64,000 nt of DNA, from NCBI RefSeq assembly GCF_029227915.1, contig NC_079886.1, positions 10,003,501 through 10,067,500 of the forward strand. The letters run 5' to 3'. Each line of letters starts with the position of its first letter. Position 1 is the first letter of the stretch. Below, piece by piece: positions 12,906 to 24,522 of this stretch. The stretch comes from Hydractinia symbiolongicarpus (taxonomy: Eukaryota; Cnidaria; Hydrozoa; Anthoathecata; Hydractiniidae). The translations under genes were made by a program, and so were the position numbers. The notes under the pieces are model-generated. The model was not told the origin of the DNA. It ran no database searches and worked only from the letters and a program-made list of their open reading frames with translations.

Positions 12906-14286
12906 ATTTATATTTAGCTATGATTTACTTTGTATCGCCAGCTGTTCCATGTTTAATTTGTGCTTACAGGATGATGAATCACAACCTATAATTTACGGCG
13001 GGCCAATCTAATGCCAATGAAAGCAAACTTTTTCTGATGCTAGAGCTTTCAGCCTTACAGCGTCAGTTCGTCTACCAAGTAGACATAAACTCTTGTGAGT
13101 CCAAAAATTTTCACGGATTGGCTAAATTGAAATATTTGCGAGTATAAAATTTCTTAAATTACCCGAACTTGCAGAATTGTGCGCAACTAGCCTGTAGAGC
13201 CGGTGTTGGGCGCGCAGCGCTGTGAACCTTGTTCCAAGGGCATTTTCCGTTCATTGTATTGTGTGATAATGGCTCAAGGCAAACGACCTTAGGGACGAGG
13301 GTGGTAAGCATACCACAGTGGTGTGTATTAAAACAAAATCATTCATTTCAAGTGCCCTAGATCTTATTCGAATAGACACGTCCTTACCTCGCAGCAAAGA
13401 ACCATAACTTGTGAATTAATTAACATATATTATCAAGGCCTCTCGATTGGCTCAATACGCGTTTTTTGTTTTATTAGCCGAACCAAACCGAACTCAAAAT
13501 ATTCACCGCACCTTAGTTTGGCTCGTTCGGCACACCGTTTTATAAGATTCAATCCTCCATTAAAATCGACTTGCTTGCTGTATTTAACGGCAATATTTTC
13601 ACTAATTCAGCAGTTTCACAACGTTGTGCGCATGCTTCAGCACGGCTTGGAACTTCGTTTCATACAGTTCAGCCAAGCACGACTGGGTATTGGTTTTATA
13701 AACTTCCGAGCTGAACTCTAAATGATTCCAACTCGGCACAGCGCGTTATAGACCCAAACGGAAAAAAAGATTATCACCCACCAGTTTAAGCAAATACGTA
13801 ATTTGGTCTTTCCAGGTAGTTGAGTATCATTCACTCAGCAGACCCTCAGGAAATTCGTCCGACTTGAATGTCCAAGATATCCGAAGTCTCGATAACTCGG
13901 ACATTCTTGAAAAGCACGACTGATCAAAATTTTTTGCATTTTTGTGAAAATAATAAATACATTGGAAAGCTTTAGCCTTTTTTGATTTCTTTTAAATTTT
14001 TATACTTTTCAACAATCATATGCGATTGCTTTTTCTCTCTGCTGCGTGACGCCATTTTGAAATTGGAGAATGAACGCTCTCTCAGGAAGTCGTGCAATTT
14101 TAATCAAATTTGCAAGAATTCGATTTCCAATCCGAATCATTTGTCTTTTTGACACAATTTGTCACTTTGCTGACTAAATGTTTGAATAGTCACTTTCGGT
14201 CGACTAATTTTCTGATCAAGATTTGAATTTTAACGTTTTTTTCTTTCAATAACATGAGGACAATAAAAACTAATTTTTCCTTCTCT
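12906..14286. other. Intergenic region without a recognised gene
   Basis: The PACT gene and HEXIM converge here. No ORF with protein-like composition was seen. The segment is less AT-rich than its surroundings and carries one variant copy of the dispersed ACCTCGTTCC-CAGGGC motif (13225-13241) plus a short inverted repeat near 13306-13325. Confidence 0.5.
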
Positions 14287-14292
14287 TTTATT
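14287..14292 (-). terminator. Possible polyadenylation signal for HEXIM
   Basis: TTTATT on the plus strand reads AATAAA on the minus strand, about 400 bp beyond the HEXIM stop. The distance is plausible, but the hexamer is common in AT-rich DNA. Confidence 0.3.
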
Positions 14293-14695
14293 TAAAATTG
14301 AATTATATAGTCGTCATTTAGCAAAACATTGGCCACTTTTTGCCGACTTTTACGTGTTGCTTATTATAAAACTGTGTATTTAAGGTGAAAATTTCCACAA
14401 GACAACACTTTGTTTTAGGGGGACGCGATCACAAAAACATGGCCACAAGGGGACGGGATCCTGGTTAAGAAAAACCTACATTAAACCAATCTTATGGATT
14501 TCGCGCCACCGTCAAACTGACAACATGGTTGTATAGATACTACAGAGAAAAAAAGTGTACGGCCATCAGAAAGAGGAATCCTAACATCCACACATATACA
14601 TATATACAGAAATCAAAATCTATAAAACATTTCAAAACATATTGCCATGCAACAAAATGTACATTTCCACAAGGAAATATAAAAAAAATAAGTGA

Positions 14696-15409
14696 TCAGC
14701 ACTGCGTCAGCACTTTTTCTTTTAAATCTTCGTTTTCCTGAACAAGTCTTTTATTTTCGTCCTTAAGGGATTGAATGTCGTTATCTTTCGCATCTCTCTC
14801 TAAACGTTCTATTCTTTCTTCGAGTTCATAAACGTTTTTTATCAAGTCCTCCTTAGAATACGAATTTAGGGTGTCTATATGTACGCGTTCGTAAAATTCG
14901 TGAAAATCTTTATCAAAATATTCGTCACTAGAATATGAACTAGAGGAGTCTTCATGTTCAACAGTATTATGTTCTGAATGAGATATACTTTGTAGGTTTT
15001 CTTCCCCAGGGTCATGTTCCTCCATAAGAAATTGTGTGGTATTATACGGCGCTATCGCGCGACCCTTTTGTAACACTAACTCTTCCCTTCGTCTAACTGC
15101 TTTCAGAGCATCTAATTCATCAAGTTTTCTTTTTTCATCCCATGTTAGCTTATTGTAAGGTTTATATTTATGTCTTGGTTTCCTTGGTTTATTTTTCTTA
15201 GAACCTCTTCGATGTCTTCTTCGCGGCGGCTTATCTTCAATCATTCCGTTCCTCTTCTCATCTCCCTCGGCCTCCGTACTCTTCCCGTTCGTGTTGCATT
15301 TACTAGTTTCCAGTCCTCTTTCTTGCGACGCATCATGAACGTTTATGGATTTGGACTCGCCAGTAATTTCTTTGAATACAGCAGGAACTGGTGGTTTTTC
15401 AACTTCCAT
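14696..15409 (-). CDS. HEXIM1: HEXIM, inhibitor of P-TEFb
   Basis: Single-exon 237-residue protein. HEXIM proteins, bound to 7SK RNA, sequester and inhibit P-TEFb (CDK9-cyclin T), so holding back RNA polymerase II elongation in the nucleus. Visible in order: a variable N-terminus; a basic RNA-binding stretch at residues 61-83 (PPRRRHRRGSKKNK...); KLTWDEKRKLDE at 87-98; the hallmark PYNTTQFLM at 121-129, the CDK9-inhibitory motif; an acidic Ser/Asp/Glu block at 149-171; then FYERVHIDTL...SKEDLIKNVYELEERIERLE and a coiled coil to the end, the cyclin T-binding and dimerisation part. It is shorter than human HEXIM1 and, like it, intronless. Vertebrates have two paralogues, so the symbol marks the family rather than strict orthology with one of them. 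Confidence 0.95.
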   Translation of the reverse strand: MEVEKPPVPAVFKEITGESKSINVHDASQERGLETSKCNTNGKSTEAEGDEKRNGMIEDKPPRRRHRRGSKKNKPRKPRHKYKPYNKLTWDEKRKLDELDALKAVRRREELVLQKGRAIAPYNTTQFLMEEHDPGEENLQSISHSEHNTVEHEDSSSSYSSDEYFDKDFHEFYERVHIDTLNSYSKEDLIKNVYELEERIERLERDAKDNDIQSLKDENKRLVQENEDLKEKVLTQC

Positions 15410-16418
15410 TTATGCCACAATCTTCTTCCTGGTCTCTAATATTTCTATAAAGTCCGTGTTTAAAAAAATATAAACGAAAAAAGGCAATTTCAAGACAAGC
15501 AGACGTGTACCTTATCGAACCGTTCTGTTTACATCTCTAGTTAAAACTTTCTGTTACGAGCAGTCAAAATAGGTTGATGAATAAGGATCACGTGGTCACA
15601 ACAAAAGATTTAATTGGCCGAAAAAAGTTTATTTGCACGAATCGAAATCGTACGTTTAACGATCGTATGCTACCTTGTTATGTAAATTTGTTCCTTATGA
15701 AGTATGAAAAAACCATAGAGTGTTGAGGAAAATACATTTAGGTCTTTTTCTAATTTTTATTTGTCAAGTATTACTTTTTTCAATAAATTAAAAGTTTTTT
15801 ATGTTTTTTAATCTTCTTCTTCGTGTAATGGCGGTTAGTTTTGTAAGCTATATCGGGCAATTATCATGGCTTCAAAATGGTAGAGTTGTCGTGCCTGCTC
15901 CACATGTATGTAGCTCTTATGCTCTGTATATCATGTAGAAGATTGCTAAGCTTACTTTATATACTTTGCTGTACTCCAACTATGTATGCTCAAAATTATA
16001 ATTGATAGCCTTTTTTCAAATTTACTGTGGCTAGACTTAGAATAAACCCTTTATTTTTCTACTAAATTTAATGCTAGTTAAATTTGAACCAAGAAAGCAA
16101 GATTTTGTCAAGTAGAAAATCTTTTTAAGTGGTAGATTTACATTTGACATCAGCAAAGATGCTAACCGTTTAAAATTTATTGCAAGATGAAGGTAAAATA
16201 CAATCACTCAAAGTACTGCAAAACGGTCGACACTGAGAAAAATTTAGATCATTGGAAAATGCACTTCTGCCACACTAAAAATCACTATTTCACTGAAGTA
16301 TCATTAGTTGGTATTACCATTACACAGTTATTTAGACATGTCAGTTGTAAGGTTTGACCATGGGCTTAATCGGTAGTTCAGAAAGGGTGGAATTGATTTG
16401 AAAGAGACAACTGGGTGG
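15410..16418. other. HEXIM 5' flank and intergenic DNA
   Basis: This holds the HEXIM promoter, whose elements I cannot define. Apart from the candidate exon at 15828-15905 no gene is visible. Confidence 0.4.
15828..15905 (+). CDS. Candidate first coding exon (26 codons) of an unresolved gene
   Basis: An ATG opens 26 protein-like codons (MAVSFVSYIGQLSWLQNGRV and six more) and the frame runs straight into a good donor, GTATGT, at 15906. It could be the first exon of a gene whose remaining exons I did not find. It could also splice in phase 0 to the acceptor just before the TP53RK start at 18267, but known Bud32 N-termini do not resemble it. A chance ORF is possible. Confidence 0.25.
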
Positions 16419-16869
16419 CAGGGTGACCACTCCTTAAATTCTTTAAAAAACTGTAGAAAAAGAAAATCTTAAAAGTACTTAAATATACTTATAAAAAATG
16501 AAATTTTAGCTATTCTCTTTAATTTCTCCTTATTTCTTAATTTTTCTGATTGTAACTTTTTTGGAAATGTGTTCATGGATTGTTCATCACCTGTGAAATA
16601 AGACATATTTTTCTGTTACCTGAAATCCTATATTTTCTCTCTTTCAGGGCATAATCATATGTATATTTGTATAATATGTATAATTTTCTTATCATAGAAC
16701 ATAGTATATATGTAACATTAAAGATAGAGAACTAAAATTGGTTTTCTCCTTAATTATCCTTATTTTTTTATTCTCGCTTACAGCAAAATATCCTTAAAAA
16801 ATGTCAATTTTTCTCCTTATTCTCCTTAATATCCTTACTTTTGTTCTCATTTTATTAGTGGTCACCCTG
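16419..16869. mobile_element. 451-bp MITE with 13-bp perfect terminal inverted repeats
   Basis: CAGGGTGACCACT at 16419-16431 is mirrored exactly by AGTGGTCACCCTG at 16857-16869. The interior is AT-rich, with repeated CTCCTTA/ATCCTTA words, and no ORF. The CAGGG start recalls hAT ends, but I see no clear 8-bp target duplication in the flanks, so the superfamily is open. Confidence 0.7.
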
Positions 16870-18266
16870 TGTGTAATCCAGAGATGTAAATAAAGGCCGC
16901 TAAATCCCAAATGGGAATTTCGTAAAGGTAGTCTTAGGTATTGTTAAATTCTTATTTTTTCACAACTTGCATAAATGGGCTAAAAGTCCAATATTTTTTA
17001 GTGAATATAATGAGCTCCTCTAATAAATTGGGAAATTTAGGATAAATTTCAATTATGAAATAGCTGTATATCAGCTATTAAGAACGCTGGAATACACACT
17101 GGATGTACATCAAAAAAATCTGAGAGAAGGGGTGAAATTAAGATGTAAAAGACAAAGTAGATTTTCTTCATCATTCAAGTTCAAGATGAAGGAAAAAGTT
17201 TCAGAAATAAATATTCTCTCTTTTTTCAGAGAAGTGTGTGTAAATTGAAAAATATTCTTTTAGCTTCCATGGGCTAACAACTATAGTTTTCCACAACTTT
17301 CTTTAAAGCACCCATAAAATATGGCTAAACAAGCCATGTAATAAAATGTCATTATTGTCAAGAAATGGACATGGTGAAGTATAACGAGTACTATATTTGT
17401 AATGTTCATTGCTGGGTTAAGGGTATTGGTAATCTTCTAGTAGTGAGTTCCATGAGTCGTTAGTTATTAGTTGCCATGTTAGTGAGCTGCCTCATTTTAT
17501 GGAAAACGATTTCCCGAGAAATAACTTTGCTTGCCATGACCAAGTGCGCATAGCCTCTGCCTGCTGGTGTTTCTTTATAAACTATTACATAAATATTTAA
17601 ATTTTCGTACTCAAGTGAGTGCACCACAAATCAACATTGTAGCCCCCTTGGAAATCAATAGAAAACTCGTACCATTTTGTAAGCTAAGAAGAATAAAAGC
17701 AACATAGCCGTATTAAATTTCTGAAGAGATGTGTTTTGTGTATAATTTAACTTAAATAAGAGTTTTATTTTGAATTTTGTTATGCTGAGACTTTTTAAGG
17801 CTGATATACATTTGAATTTTTGTTTCAACACTGTCAGAATTTTTATTTCAGAAATATTTTGAAACATTTCAAAAGTATTTCAAATTGCTTTGAAATTAAT
17901 TTCAAGACATATGGTGTGATATTTTCAGAACAAGAAAATTCTGCAAATCCATATGTAGAATTTTTAACATTTCAAAAGAAGTTTAAAGATGCCGACAACT
18001 GGTGCACATTTTTCTAATGTTATGAGACATTTTTGTGCTTTTTTTAAGCTAAAAAGCAACTCACTGGCCTTGGAACTTACAACTTGTGACTCACTCAACT
18101 CACGACTAAAAGCTTTTTCTCAGCATGGGTAATAGATATTTCATGTATCGTTTATAAAATTAGCAACAAACTTATTGACAAGAAGAGCTAATTTGAATGC
18201 TGTTTGTGGTTGCTGTTTTTGTAATTATGTGTAATCATTTTTTTTTCTTTTTAAAAGTTAAAACAG
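16870..18266. other. Intergenic or 5' UTR intron upstream of TP53RK
   Basis: AT-rich DNA with no protein-like ORF. It ends in a pyrimidine-rich tract and AAACAG just before the TP53RK ATG, which looks like a splice acceptor, so part of this may be a 5' intron. Confidence 0.4.
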
Positions 18267-18941
18267 ATGAATGAAGAGATGGAAGTCATCAAGCAAGGTG
18301 CAGAAGCAAAATTATATCGAAGTAAGTTGTTTGGAAAAAATGTAATTATAAAACAAAGATTTAACAAGCTGTACCGTCACCAATTGATGGATGAAAAACT
18401 AACTCATAAACGAACTCTCCAAGAAGCCAGAGCTATGTTGAAGTGTCGAAAAGTTGGAATAAGAACCCCACTCATCTATTTTGTTGACCTTTCCAGTCAT
18501 GAAATATATATGGAAGAAATTGAAGACAGTGTTACTTTAAGAGATGAAATTGACTCATTGTTACAAAAGAACACTGTGGAAGGAAAGAATCTTTTAATTG
18601 AAATTATAACCACTGTTGGACGTTTGATAGCAAAGTTGCACTCAGTAGACATTATTCATGGTGACTTAACGACGTCTAATATTCTTCTGCAGAAAAAAGA
18701 GACAAATTTGTTGACATTAATTGATTTCGGTTTAAGTGTGACATCAGTATTTAATGAGGACAAAGGCGTGGATTTGTATGTTTTAGAGCGAGCTTTTTTG
18801 AGTACCCATCCTGACACAGAAGAACTTTTTCAGATGTTGTTAGAAAGTTATCAAAAAAATTATGAAGGCAAAGTTGACGAGGTGATCGAGAAACTTAATG
18901 AGGTTAGATTGAGAGGACGTAAACGAGTCATGATTGGATAG
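18267..18941 (+). CDS. TP53RK: TP53RK/Bud32 (PRPK), KEOPS-complex atypical kinase
   Basis: 224-residue atypical small kinase. Bud32 is the ATPase subunit of KEOPS, which helps Kae1/OSGEP make t6A37 in ANN-decoding tRNAs; the human protein can also phosphorylate p53. Visible motifs: KQGAEAKLYRSK glycine-loop equivalent at residues 9-20; IIK lysine K29; E53 in LQEARAM; hinge MEEIE at 82-86; catalytic HGDLTTSN at 131-138; LIDFGLS at 151-157; EDKGVDLYVLERAFLSTHP at 164-182; and the Bud32 signature tail RLRGRKRVMIG. Length fits the family and the coding sequence has no intron. The ATG directly follows an acceptor-like AAACAG, so an upstream non-coding exon is likely. Confidence 0.96.
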   Translation: MNEEMEVIKQGAEAKLYRSKLFGKNVIIKQRFNKLYRHQLMDEKLTHKRTLQEARAMLKCRKVGIRTPLIYFVDLSSHEIYMEEIEDSVTLRDEIDSLLQKNTVEGKNLLIEIITTVGRLIAKLHSVDIIHGDLTTSNILLQKKETNLLTLIDFGLSVTSVFNEDKGVDLYVLERAFLSTHPDTEELFQMLLESYQKNYEGKVDEVIEKLNEVRLRGRKRVMIG

Positions 18942-20297
18942 AATATTAAGAAGTAGCAACAATTATTATCCAATTAACAGATTGACAAATTTTTGTAGAT
19001 GTTCTGAGGCATAGTATGTTGTTGTTGTTTTTAGTTTTTTTCTCTCTTAATTTTTTTTAACAAAAATTTGTTAAAGAAATATTAAAAAGAAATATTAAAA
19101 AGTGTGCAATGGTTGAAATACTAAGTTTTTTAGTTCTGATGTCTAAGAACTGGGTCAAACCCAAGCAAATGACCAAGCTTAAACAATTGGAAAGGATAAG
19201 GTACGGGAAAAGATTTTTGCGAAGCTTTTTAGATTAAAAAAATTGGTATATTTTTTAGGGTAAATTAATGCGTGCATAAATTGATAAAAATAATGTAAAT
19301 AAATTAATAGATCCCCGCCAAATGCTCCATTTTTTGCTGATTCGCATTACTGAATCAATGCATTAATTTTTTTTAAATTAGAACACACCAACTTACACTA
19401 ATCAGCCCACGCAAACTGTTGTAAACGAAATTACGCGTGCATCAATTTTCACACAAGTGTGTCCCAATAAGGTGGTAATACGGCAATCTCGTCCCCAGAT
19501 CATCTTGTATCTTTTCTAACATCCGGATCGCGAATCATAAAAATTTGAGCTTAACAAAATGTTAATCTGCAAAATTTTCAGAGTTTCACAGCAGCAAAGA
19601 GCTTTTAGATATGGTTGATTTTCAATTTTTTACTGATTGAGCTCTGCTTAAAAAGACTTTCCTATGATTAAAGCCGAATATGATTTTTAAATCAAATCAT
19701 TAAAAAAAATATTTAAAAGAAAGTTATTGGCCTAAAAATATCTGTGATTATATTGTCCGGCTCTCTCCGTGTCTGTGGGCTAAAAATGGTAGCTGCGAGT
19801 CGTGGCGGGTAAATTTCCGTTGAGTTTTACGGGTTTACCACTAACTTTCAAAATTGTACTTTATATAGCACTTTTTTATCAGGCAATAAGTCAATTACCT
19901 TTTTATAGAAGAATGAAAATACCCTATTGCTGTCTTCTACTTTATCCTGCCATCTTTTTTTGCATCATAATACATTTTATATGGAAAACTAATGTATTCA
20001 GAGTTAGGCGAAATATCTATCGCTTTTCCTTCAAGATCTCTGTAAATTCAAGGCAAATATTCACTTGTATTTGCGAATCAAAATACGTCTTCTTGAGCTC
20101 CCATTCAAATCTTTCGAATATTCTGGCAGGTGAACGGTCACCCTTGTTCAGGTTAGGCTCCAATACAATAAAACTAACAAGCTCTAGCGGCTAGGTTAGA
20201 AAACATAGTGAGCTAGCATATCGAAATAAATCTGAAGTAGAAAAAGTTCAAAAGAGCTGGAAACTGACGTTTAATGAAAGGTATCGGCGGTCAAGCC

Positions 20298-20333
20298 TTT
20301 ATACACAAACTCTTTGAAGAGTTTGTGTATAAA
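20298..20333. repeat. Perfect hairpin, 17-bp arms with 2-nt loop
   Basis: Arms 20298-20314 (TTTATACACAAACTCTT) and 20317-20333 are exact reverse complements around TG. A tight perfect palindrome like this is uncommon by chance; it may be a transposon remnant or a structured transcript. Confidence 0.85.
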
Positions 20334-21004
20334 AAATATATAACGGTGATTTTAGTTCAGCAAGTTTGTTAAACTTTGTTACAGCTTTGAGTTAAAAATC
20401 TATCCCCCCAAAGTCTGACTTCTTATCTGCGCGCCCTTTAAGACACGAAGGGCTGGACTAGCTGTCTGAAAAGCCATTAAAACGTCGTGATAAAATTGAA
20501 GTATATTTACACAAAATTATTTACAAAAAATAAAATACGTATACCCCACCCTACCTTTAACACAAAAAGACATTAATAAGATGAGAATTAAAAGACTAGA
20601 ATTATTGAAAACAAAATATGACGTGGTTGGGTTCTTTGCCGCCTTTCCACGACAACATCATACAGATGCTTTCATATAAATTCCAGTCTTCATGTGTAAA
20701 AAAATAAAAATAAATAAAACCTGACAAAAACAAAAGGAAGTTTTGAAAAGCAAAGAAAAAAATTAGAAGGGCTACTTTATCAGAACAAGCATATCATCAG
20801 GACTCGACTTTAGTTTAGCAAGATAACTTAAGCTTCTATGGCCGCCCATTCAAAGAAACTTAAAATTGATCAAACCAAGAAATAAAACGCGTCCGTCTAA
20901 AATACTTGTTGACAGTATTTAACGCCCTAGTCATTTGTGCCTGACCAAAGCGTGGCCATTTACTCTTGTGAAAGTAACTGGCCATAAAAATTTTGAATAA
21001 AATA

Positions 21005-21175
21005 TCAGAAAAAGAAATTCGGAAAAAAAAGAGTTCAGAAAAAAAATCCAGGAAAAATAAATTTGGAAAAAAAATCAGAAAAACAGTTTCAAAAAAAAGC
21101 AGAAAGTGTTCAGAAGCATAAATATTCAGAAAAAAATCCAGAAAAAACATTCAGAAAAAGTGAAAAAAAGGTAGG
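21005..21175. repeat. Degenerate TTCAGAAAAAA purine-rich tract
   Basis: Irregular repeats of (A/T)TCAGAAAAA and related words make one strand almost all purine. The F/L-rich translation of the other strand is an artefact of composition. Confidence 0.7.
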
Positions 21176-21191
21176 ATGAGGTAGGGAAGAA

Positions 21192-22055
21192 TTAAAATTT
21201 TTGAATTTCTGCAGCATGCAATTGAAGCAGTTCTTCAACTTCTTCAATCGCAGCCACTATTCTCAGTTTCTTTTTGGAAAGCTTTCTTGGGAAGATTTTA
21301 CATATAAAATTTTTATGCAAAATCTTTGTAATGCCATCAAACTTGTTTCGAATCGCAGTGGTGAAACTCTTCGTTTGCCGTTTGTATTGAGTGTACTGCT
21401 CATTTTGTTCGGCGATTTTTCTCTTTAGATCTTCCACCGCATCTTTTTGATAAGCGTTGATGACTTCAAGTTCTTTAATTTTACATTCCATGTTAAAGGT
21501 ACATCGATTCAATTCATCTTTTTCATTTGTCAAAACATCATTTTCATGTCTCACCTTCTGCAGCAATTCTTCAACTTGAATTCTTCTCCTCTTCTCTCTT
21601 TCTTGTTGGTCAACGGCGTCAGTAGCCATCTTTACCATTGGTTTTATTGCTTCCTGAATCATTTCAGGTATTGCGTTTGCTTTTGTGCTTAGCTGATCGA
21701 AAGTTGTATCGCATTCTTTCTTGCAATCTTCAATGATTTTCTCCAAATGTTGGATTTTCTCTAGCTGCTTCTTTGCTGTCTCTTCGCTTTCTTGACGAAG
21801 TTTCTTCTCTGTTTGAACAGCTTGAGATAATGTTGTAAGCTTATCTTCATATGCTTCGTTTATTTCCTGAAAAGTAAGAGTAAATGTATCTTAACAAATT
21901 GTAGACAGACAATTTTTTGCTTTTTTTTATTTTGCATCTCTATTGCTCTATATTTCGCTATGTATTGCACAATTTGACAAAGGATTAAGGGTGACATGAA
22001 GAAGAAAAAATGTTAGCACTTTTTCAAACTTCCTTACAATTTTTACTGGTTCCAT
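21192..22055 (-). CDS. Two-exon coiled-coil protein of unknown family (230 aa)
   Basis: Exon 1 is 22038-22055 (MEPVKI) and exon 2 is 21192-21866. The 171-bp intron 21867-22037 has a GTAAGG donor and a TTTTCAG acceptor, joined in phase 0. The 230-residue product is helical and charged. An N-terminal coiled coil (EINEAYEDKLTTLSQAV...) is followed by a middle segment with P and A (AIPEMIQEAIKPMVKMATDA), a second long coiled coil from REKRRRIQVEELLQKV, and a basic patch (FPRKLSKKKLRIV) before a final helix. No signal peptide or membrane segment. I do not recognise the family. The very short first exon makes the start less certain than the second exon, which is strongly supported by its long open frame and composition. 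Confidence 0.7.
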
Positions 22056-22955
22056 GTCATTAATGTTATTACTAGTGTGGAATTCCATTTTGACAGGTAG
22101 TTATCACTTCCTTCCGTCACTGAGTATTGTGCGAAGTATAAAAAATTATTTGACGTCAAATTTGTTACCTTGACGTAATAGGTTAAAATGGCTACCACGT
22201 ACTTGCGAACAAGTACGATGTGCAGAAAAAAGCCAATGGCTAAATATACCCGGGCATGCAAAAACATCGGTATTAATATTTTAATTAAAAGTAAAAAAGA
22301 TGCTAAAATTGTATCTAACGCAGAGTAAGACAAGACGCTCCATTTCGTGCTTGTTGTACTGCCTGGTGGACTAGAGTGCGGAGTCATGCATTGTATTATT
22401 TTTAATTAAGATTATGTTCGCAGAATAACCATTTTTGAAGCGATCTCAATGTAAAATGCTGCATTGGTTAACAGGGTAGAGTTTGTGCAAGTGACTAATA
22501 TTTATTTTTTTCAACTTATGACTTTCTTTACCAAGGTTGTGCCTACACACAGATAAAAGTATACACGCTTTTTATAAACAAAACAATTTTTTTGTGTGTT
22601 GTTATTCCATTTCCCTTTTTTCATTAACTCACCTGAGAGGATAGTTATTGCTTCTTAGGGAATTACAGCATCGTCCTCGATCCTCGTCTTGTCAATTAAT
22701 AAAATAGTTTGTAACAATGTCGTCAAAATATTACAGTACAAAAATACGTACAATTAGGGGCGGCGCCACTAGGAGGAGGGCTGGGGGAGGGTGGTTTTAA
22801 CCCCCCCCCCCTATTTTTAGCTAAGTAATGATTTTTTATTTTCTGCTAATAAGTCTCTATCACTGCATGAAAATTGATGTTATCCAGCCAGAGAACCTGC
22901 AGGCTATCTTACTTTAGCCGTTTTACGTGTTTCAGAAATCTAAAATTACATTGGC
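22056..22955. other. Intergenic region before the Ty3 element
   Basis: Promoter side of the coiled-coil gene, then sequence leading to the retroelement. It includes a G-rich stretch followed by a run of C at 22753-22812. I looked for a 5' LTR matching the sequence after 26,900 and saw none. Confidence 0.45.
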
Positions 22956-23051
22956 TTGGCTGGACCCCACCAGGGGCTTACAGCGCCCTGCTGTTTCAGC
23001 AACTCACTTTTCTTGTTGATTGTCACTAAAATCTCAAAAGCATTTCGCAAT

Positions 23052-23768
23052 ATGACTGTGTTATCTTGTCCAATACCTGATTATGGCTTTCAAACGGAGG
23101 ATGTCGACGTAGTAGGTGCTGCTGCTGTAATGAATGTGCATGCTCACGTCCACTCAGCGCCTCGAACTACACCAACACCGAGAGCGCCAAGGTTGGAGCG
23201 ACCAAAGTTAAATCTTAATGTCACCACTGAGGATTGGAATGCTTTTATGCATAAATGGGACACGTTCCATATTGGTTCTGTGATCTTAGATACCGCTGCA
23301 CCTGCGCAGCTCCTGGAATGTGCCCAGGACCAACTTGCAAACATCATCCTACCGGCTGACCCAGCTTTTACCACTGCTCCGATTGTCGATGCTTTAAAGA
23401 CATTCAAGTCCTTGGCCGTTGTACCAGTGGCTCTGGGAGTTCTCCGTGCTGACCTTGCTTCCATACGCCAGGGTCCAGAGGAACCATTTCGCACTTTTGC
23501 TGCCCGCGTTCAAGGGAAAGCAGAGCCGTGCGAATTTACAATAAAATTTGATGGCACCTGCTCTGGCTGCAATGGAAACTATTATGGAGAAGTTTACTAT
23601 ACCAATGAAATGGTTAGAGATGTCCTCTTTAATGGGATATCAGACATTGATATACGCATTGAGGCACTAAGTGCAGATGGCATGCAGAACCGAGTCATCA
23701 ATGAAGTTATTGCGTTTCTGGAAAGTAGGGAGATAGCACGAAATGCCAGCCTGACATCTTTTATGTGA
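23052..23768 (+). pseudogene. Ty3 Gag-like ORF
   Basis: An open frame of about 238 codons from the ATG at 23052; the open stretch itself begins at 22956. A Pro-rich linker precedes a helical capsid-like region (DWNAFMHKWDTF..., then FRTFAARVQGKA... and NEMVRDVLFNGISD). A cysteine pair CSGCNGN lies between them. No CCHC zinc knuckle is visible before the stop, so the 3' end may be truncated. It is the best preserved part of the element. Confidence 0.7.
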
Positions 23769-23914
23769 ATCCTGTTGGAAAAACTCTATTAGCCTTGCTG
23801 TTGACCCTATTGGTCAACTAGCTGGTATCAATGAATTATCTTCCCATCAAATTTTTAGTAAAGGGGAATGGCGCTGTGCTCAAATTGCGGACCACCCAAA
23901 AATTGACCTGGAGT

Positions 23915-24060
23915 TATCTCTGGACTACAATGCGTCACACTCTGTCGATGTAGTTGCAATTGCTGACACTGGTGCACAATCCGACATTTGGTATTGGATC
24001 AGTTCATTGCTGCCGGTTTCACTAAGAATGATATTTCTCCTGTATCACTCAATTTGCAAG
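23915..24060 (+). pseudogene. Ty3 aspartic protease remnant
   Basis: The active-site signature A-D-T-G-A-Q-S-D is encoded at about 23960-23985, after VDVVAI. The frame is lost soon afterwards. Confidence 0.6.
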
Positions 24061-24522
24061 CAGCTTCAGAATTGACAGAGCTTTCCATTCCAGGCTTGCA
24101 GGACATTCTTATGATGGAAAGAAGATACAATGTCGGACCATGATCTACGGGAGTCGAATTCCTGTCAAATTCCTTTATTTGTCGTACAGTAGCATGCTGG
24201 AGCTAGGCATCATTCACACAAATTGTCCGGCTATTGGAACAAATACCACAGCATTACCCCCAAAACAACACGATGAAGCTCACACGGTGGGTAACCCAAT
24301 CACATCGGTGGGTAACTCCATCACATTGGTGGGGGACATCTTTGGTGCTTCAACAGATGCTGGAACCGTTTGTGATTGCTCTCGGAGAACATCGGTTCCC
24401 GATCGACCATCATCTCTTCCATTCACTTGCAGCCTCGGCAACAACAATAAGATGAAAGAATGGCTTTTCAAAAGTTCAATCTTCAATACATGCCCTCATC
24501 AGAGTCTTCCTGAGATTCCACA

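Larger units (their letters stand above)
18942..21191. other. Intergenic region without a recognised gene
   Basis: AT-rich DNA between TP53RK and the convergent coiled-coil gene. It holds the perfect hairpin at 20298-20333 and a purine-rich low-complexity tract at about 21005-21175. The longest open stretches (near 19802-20194 and 20860-21150) do not look like proteins. Confidence 0.5.

Noticed and set aside
19802-20194. 130-codon plus-strand frame with hydrophobic segments
   Set aside because: No ATG at its start, no splice context and composition typical of AT-rich random sequence.
22043-22387. 114-codon minus-strand frame upstream of the coiled-coil gene
   Set aside because: Overlaps the better-supported first exon in another frame; no domain or signal is convincing.
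22753-22812. G-rich then C-rich tract considered as a Ty3 primer or LTR boundary
   Set aside because: No matching LTR sequence, and its position upstream of Gag does not fit a polypurine tract.
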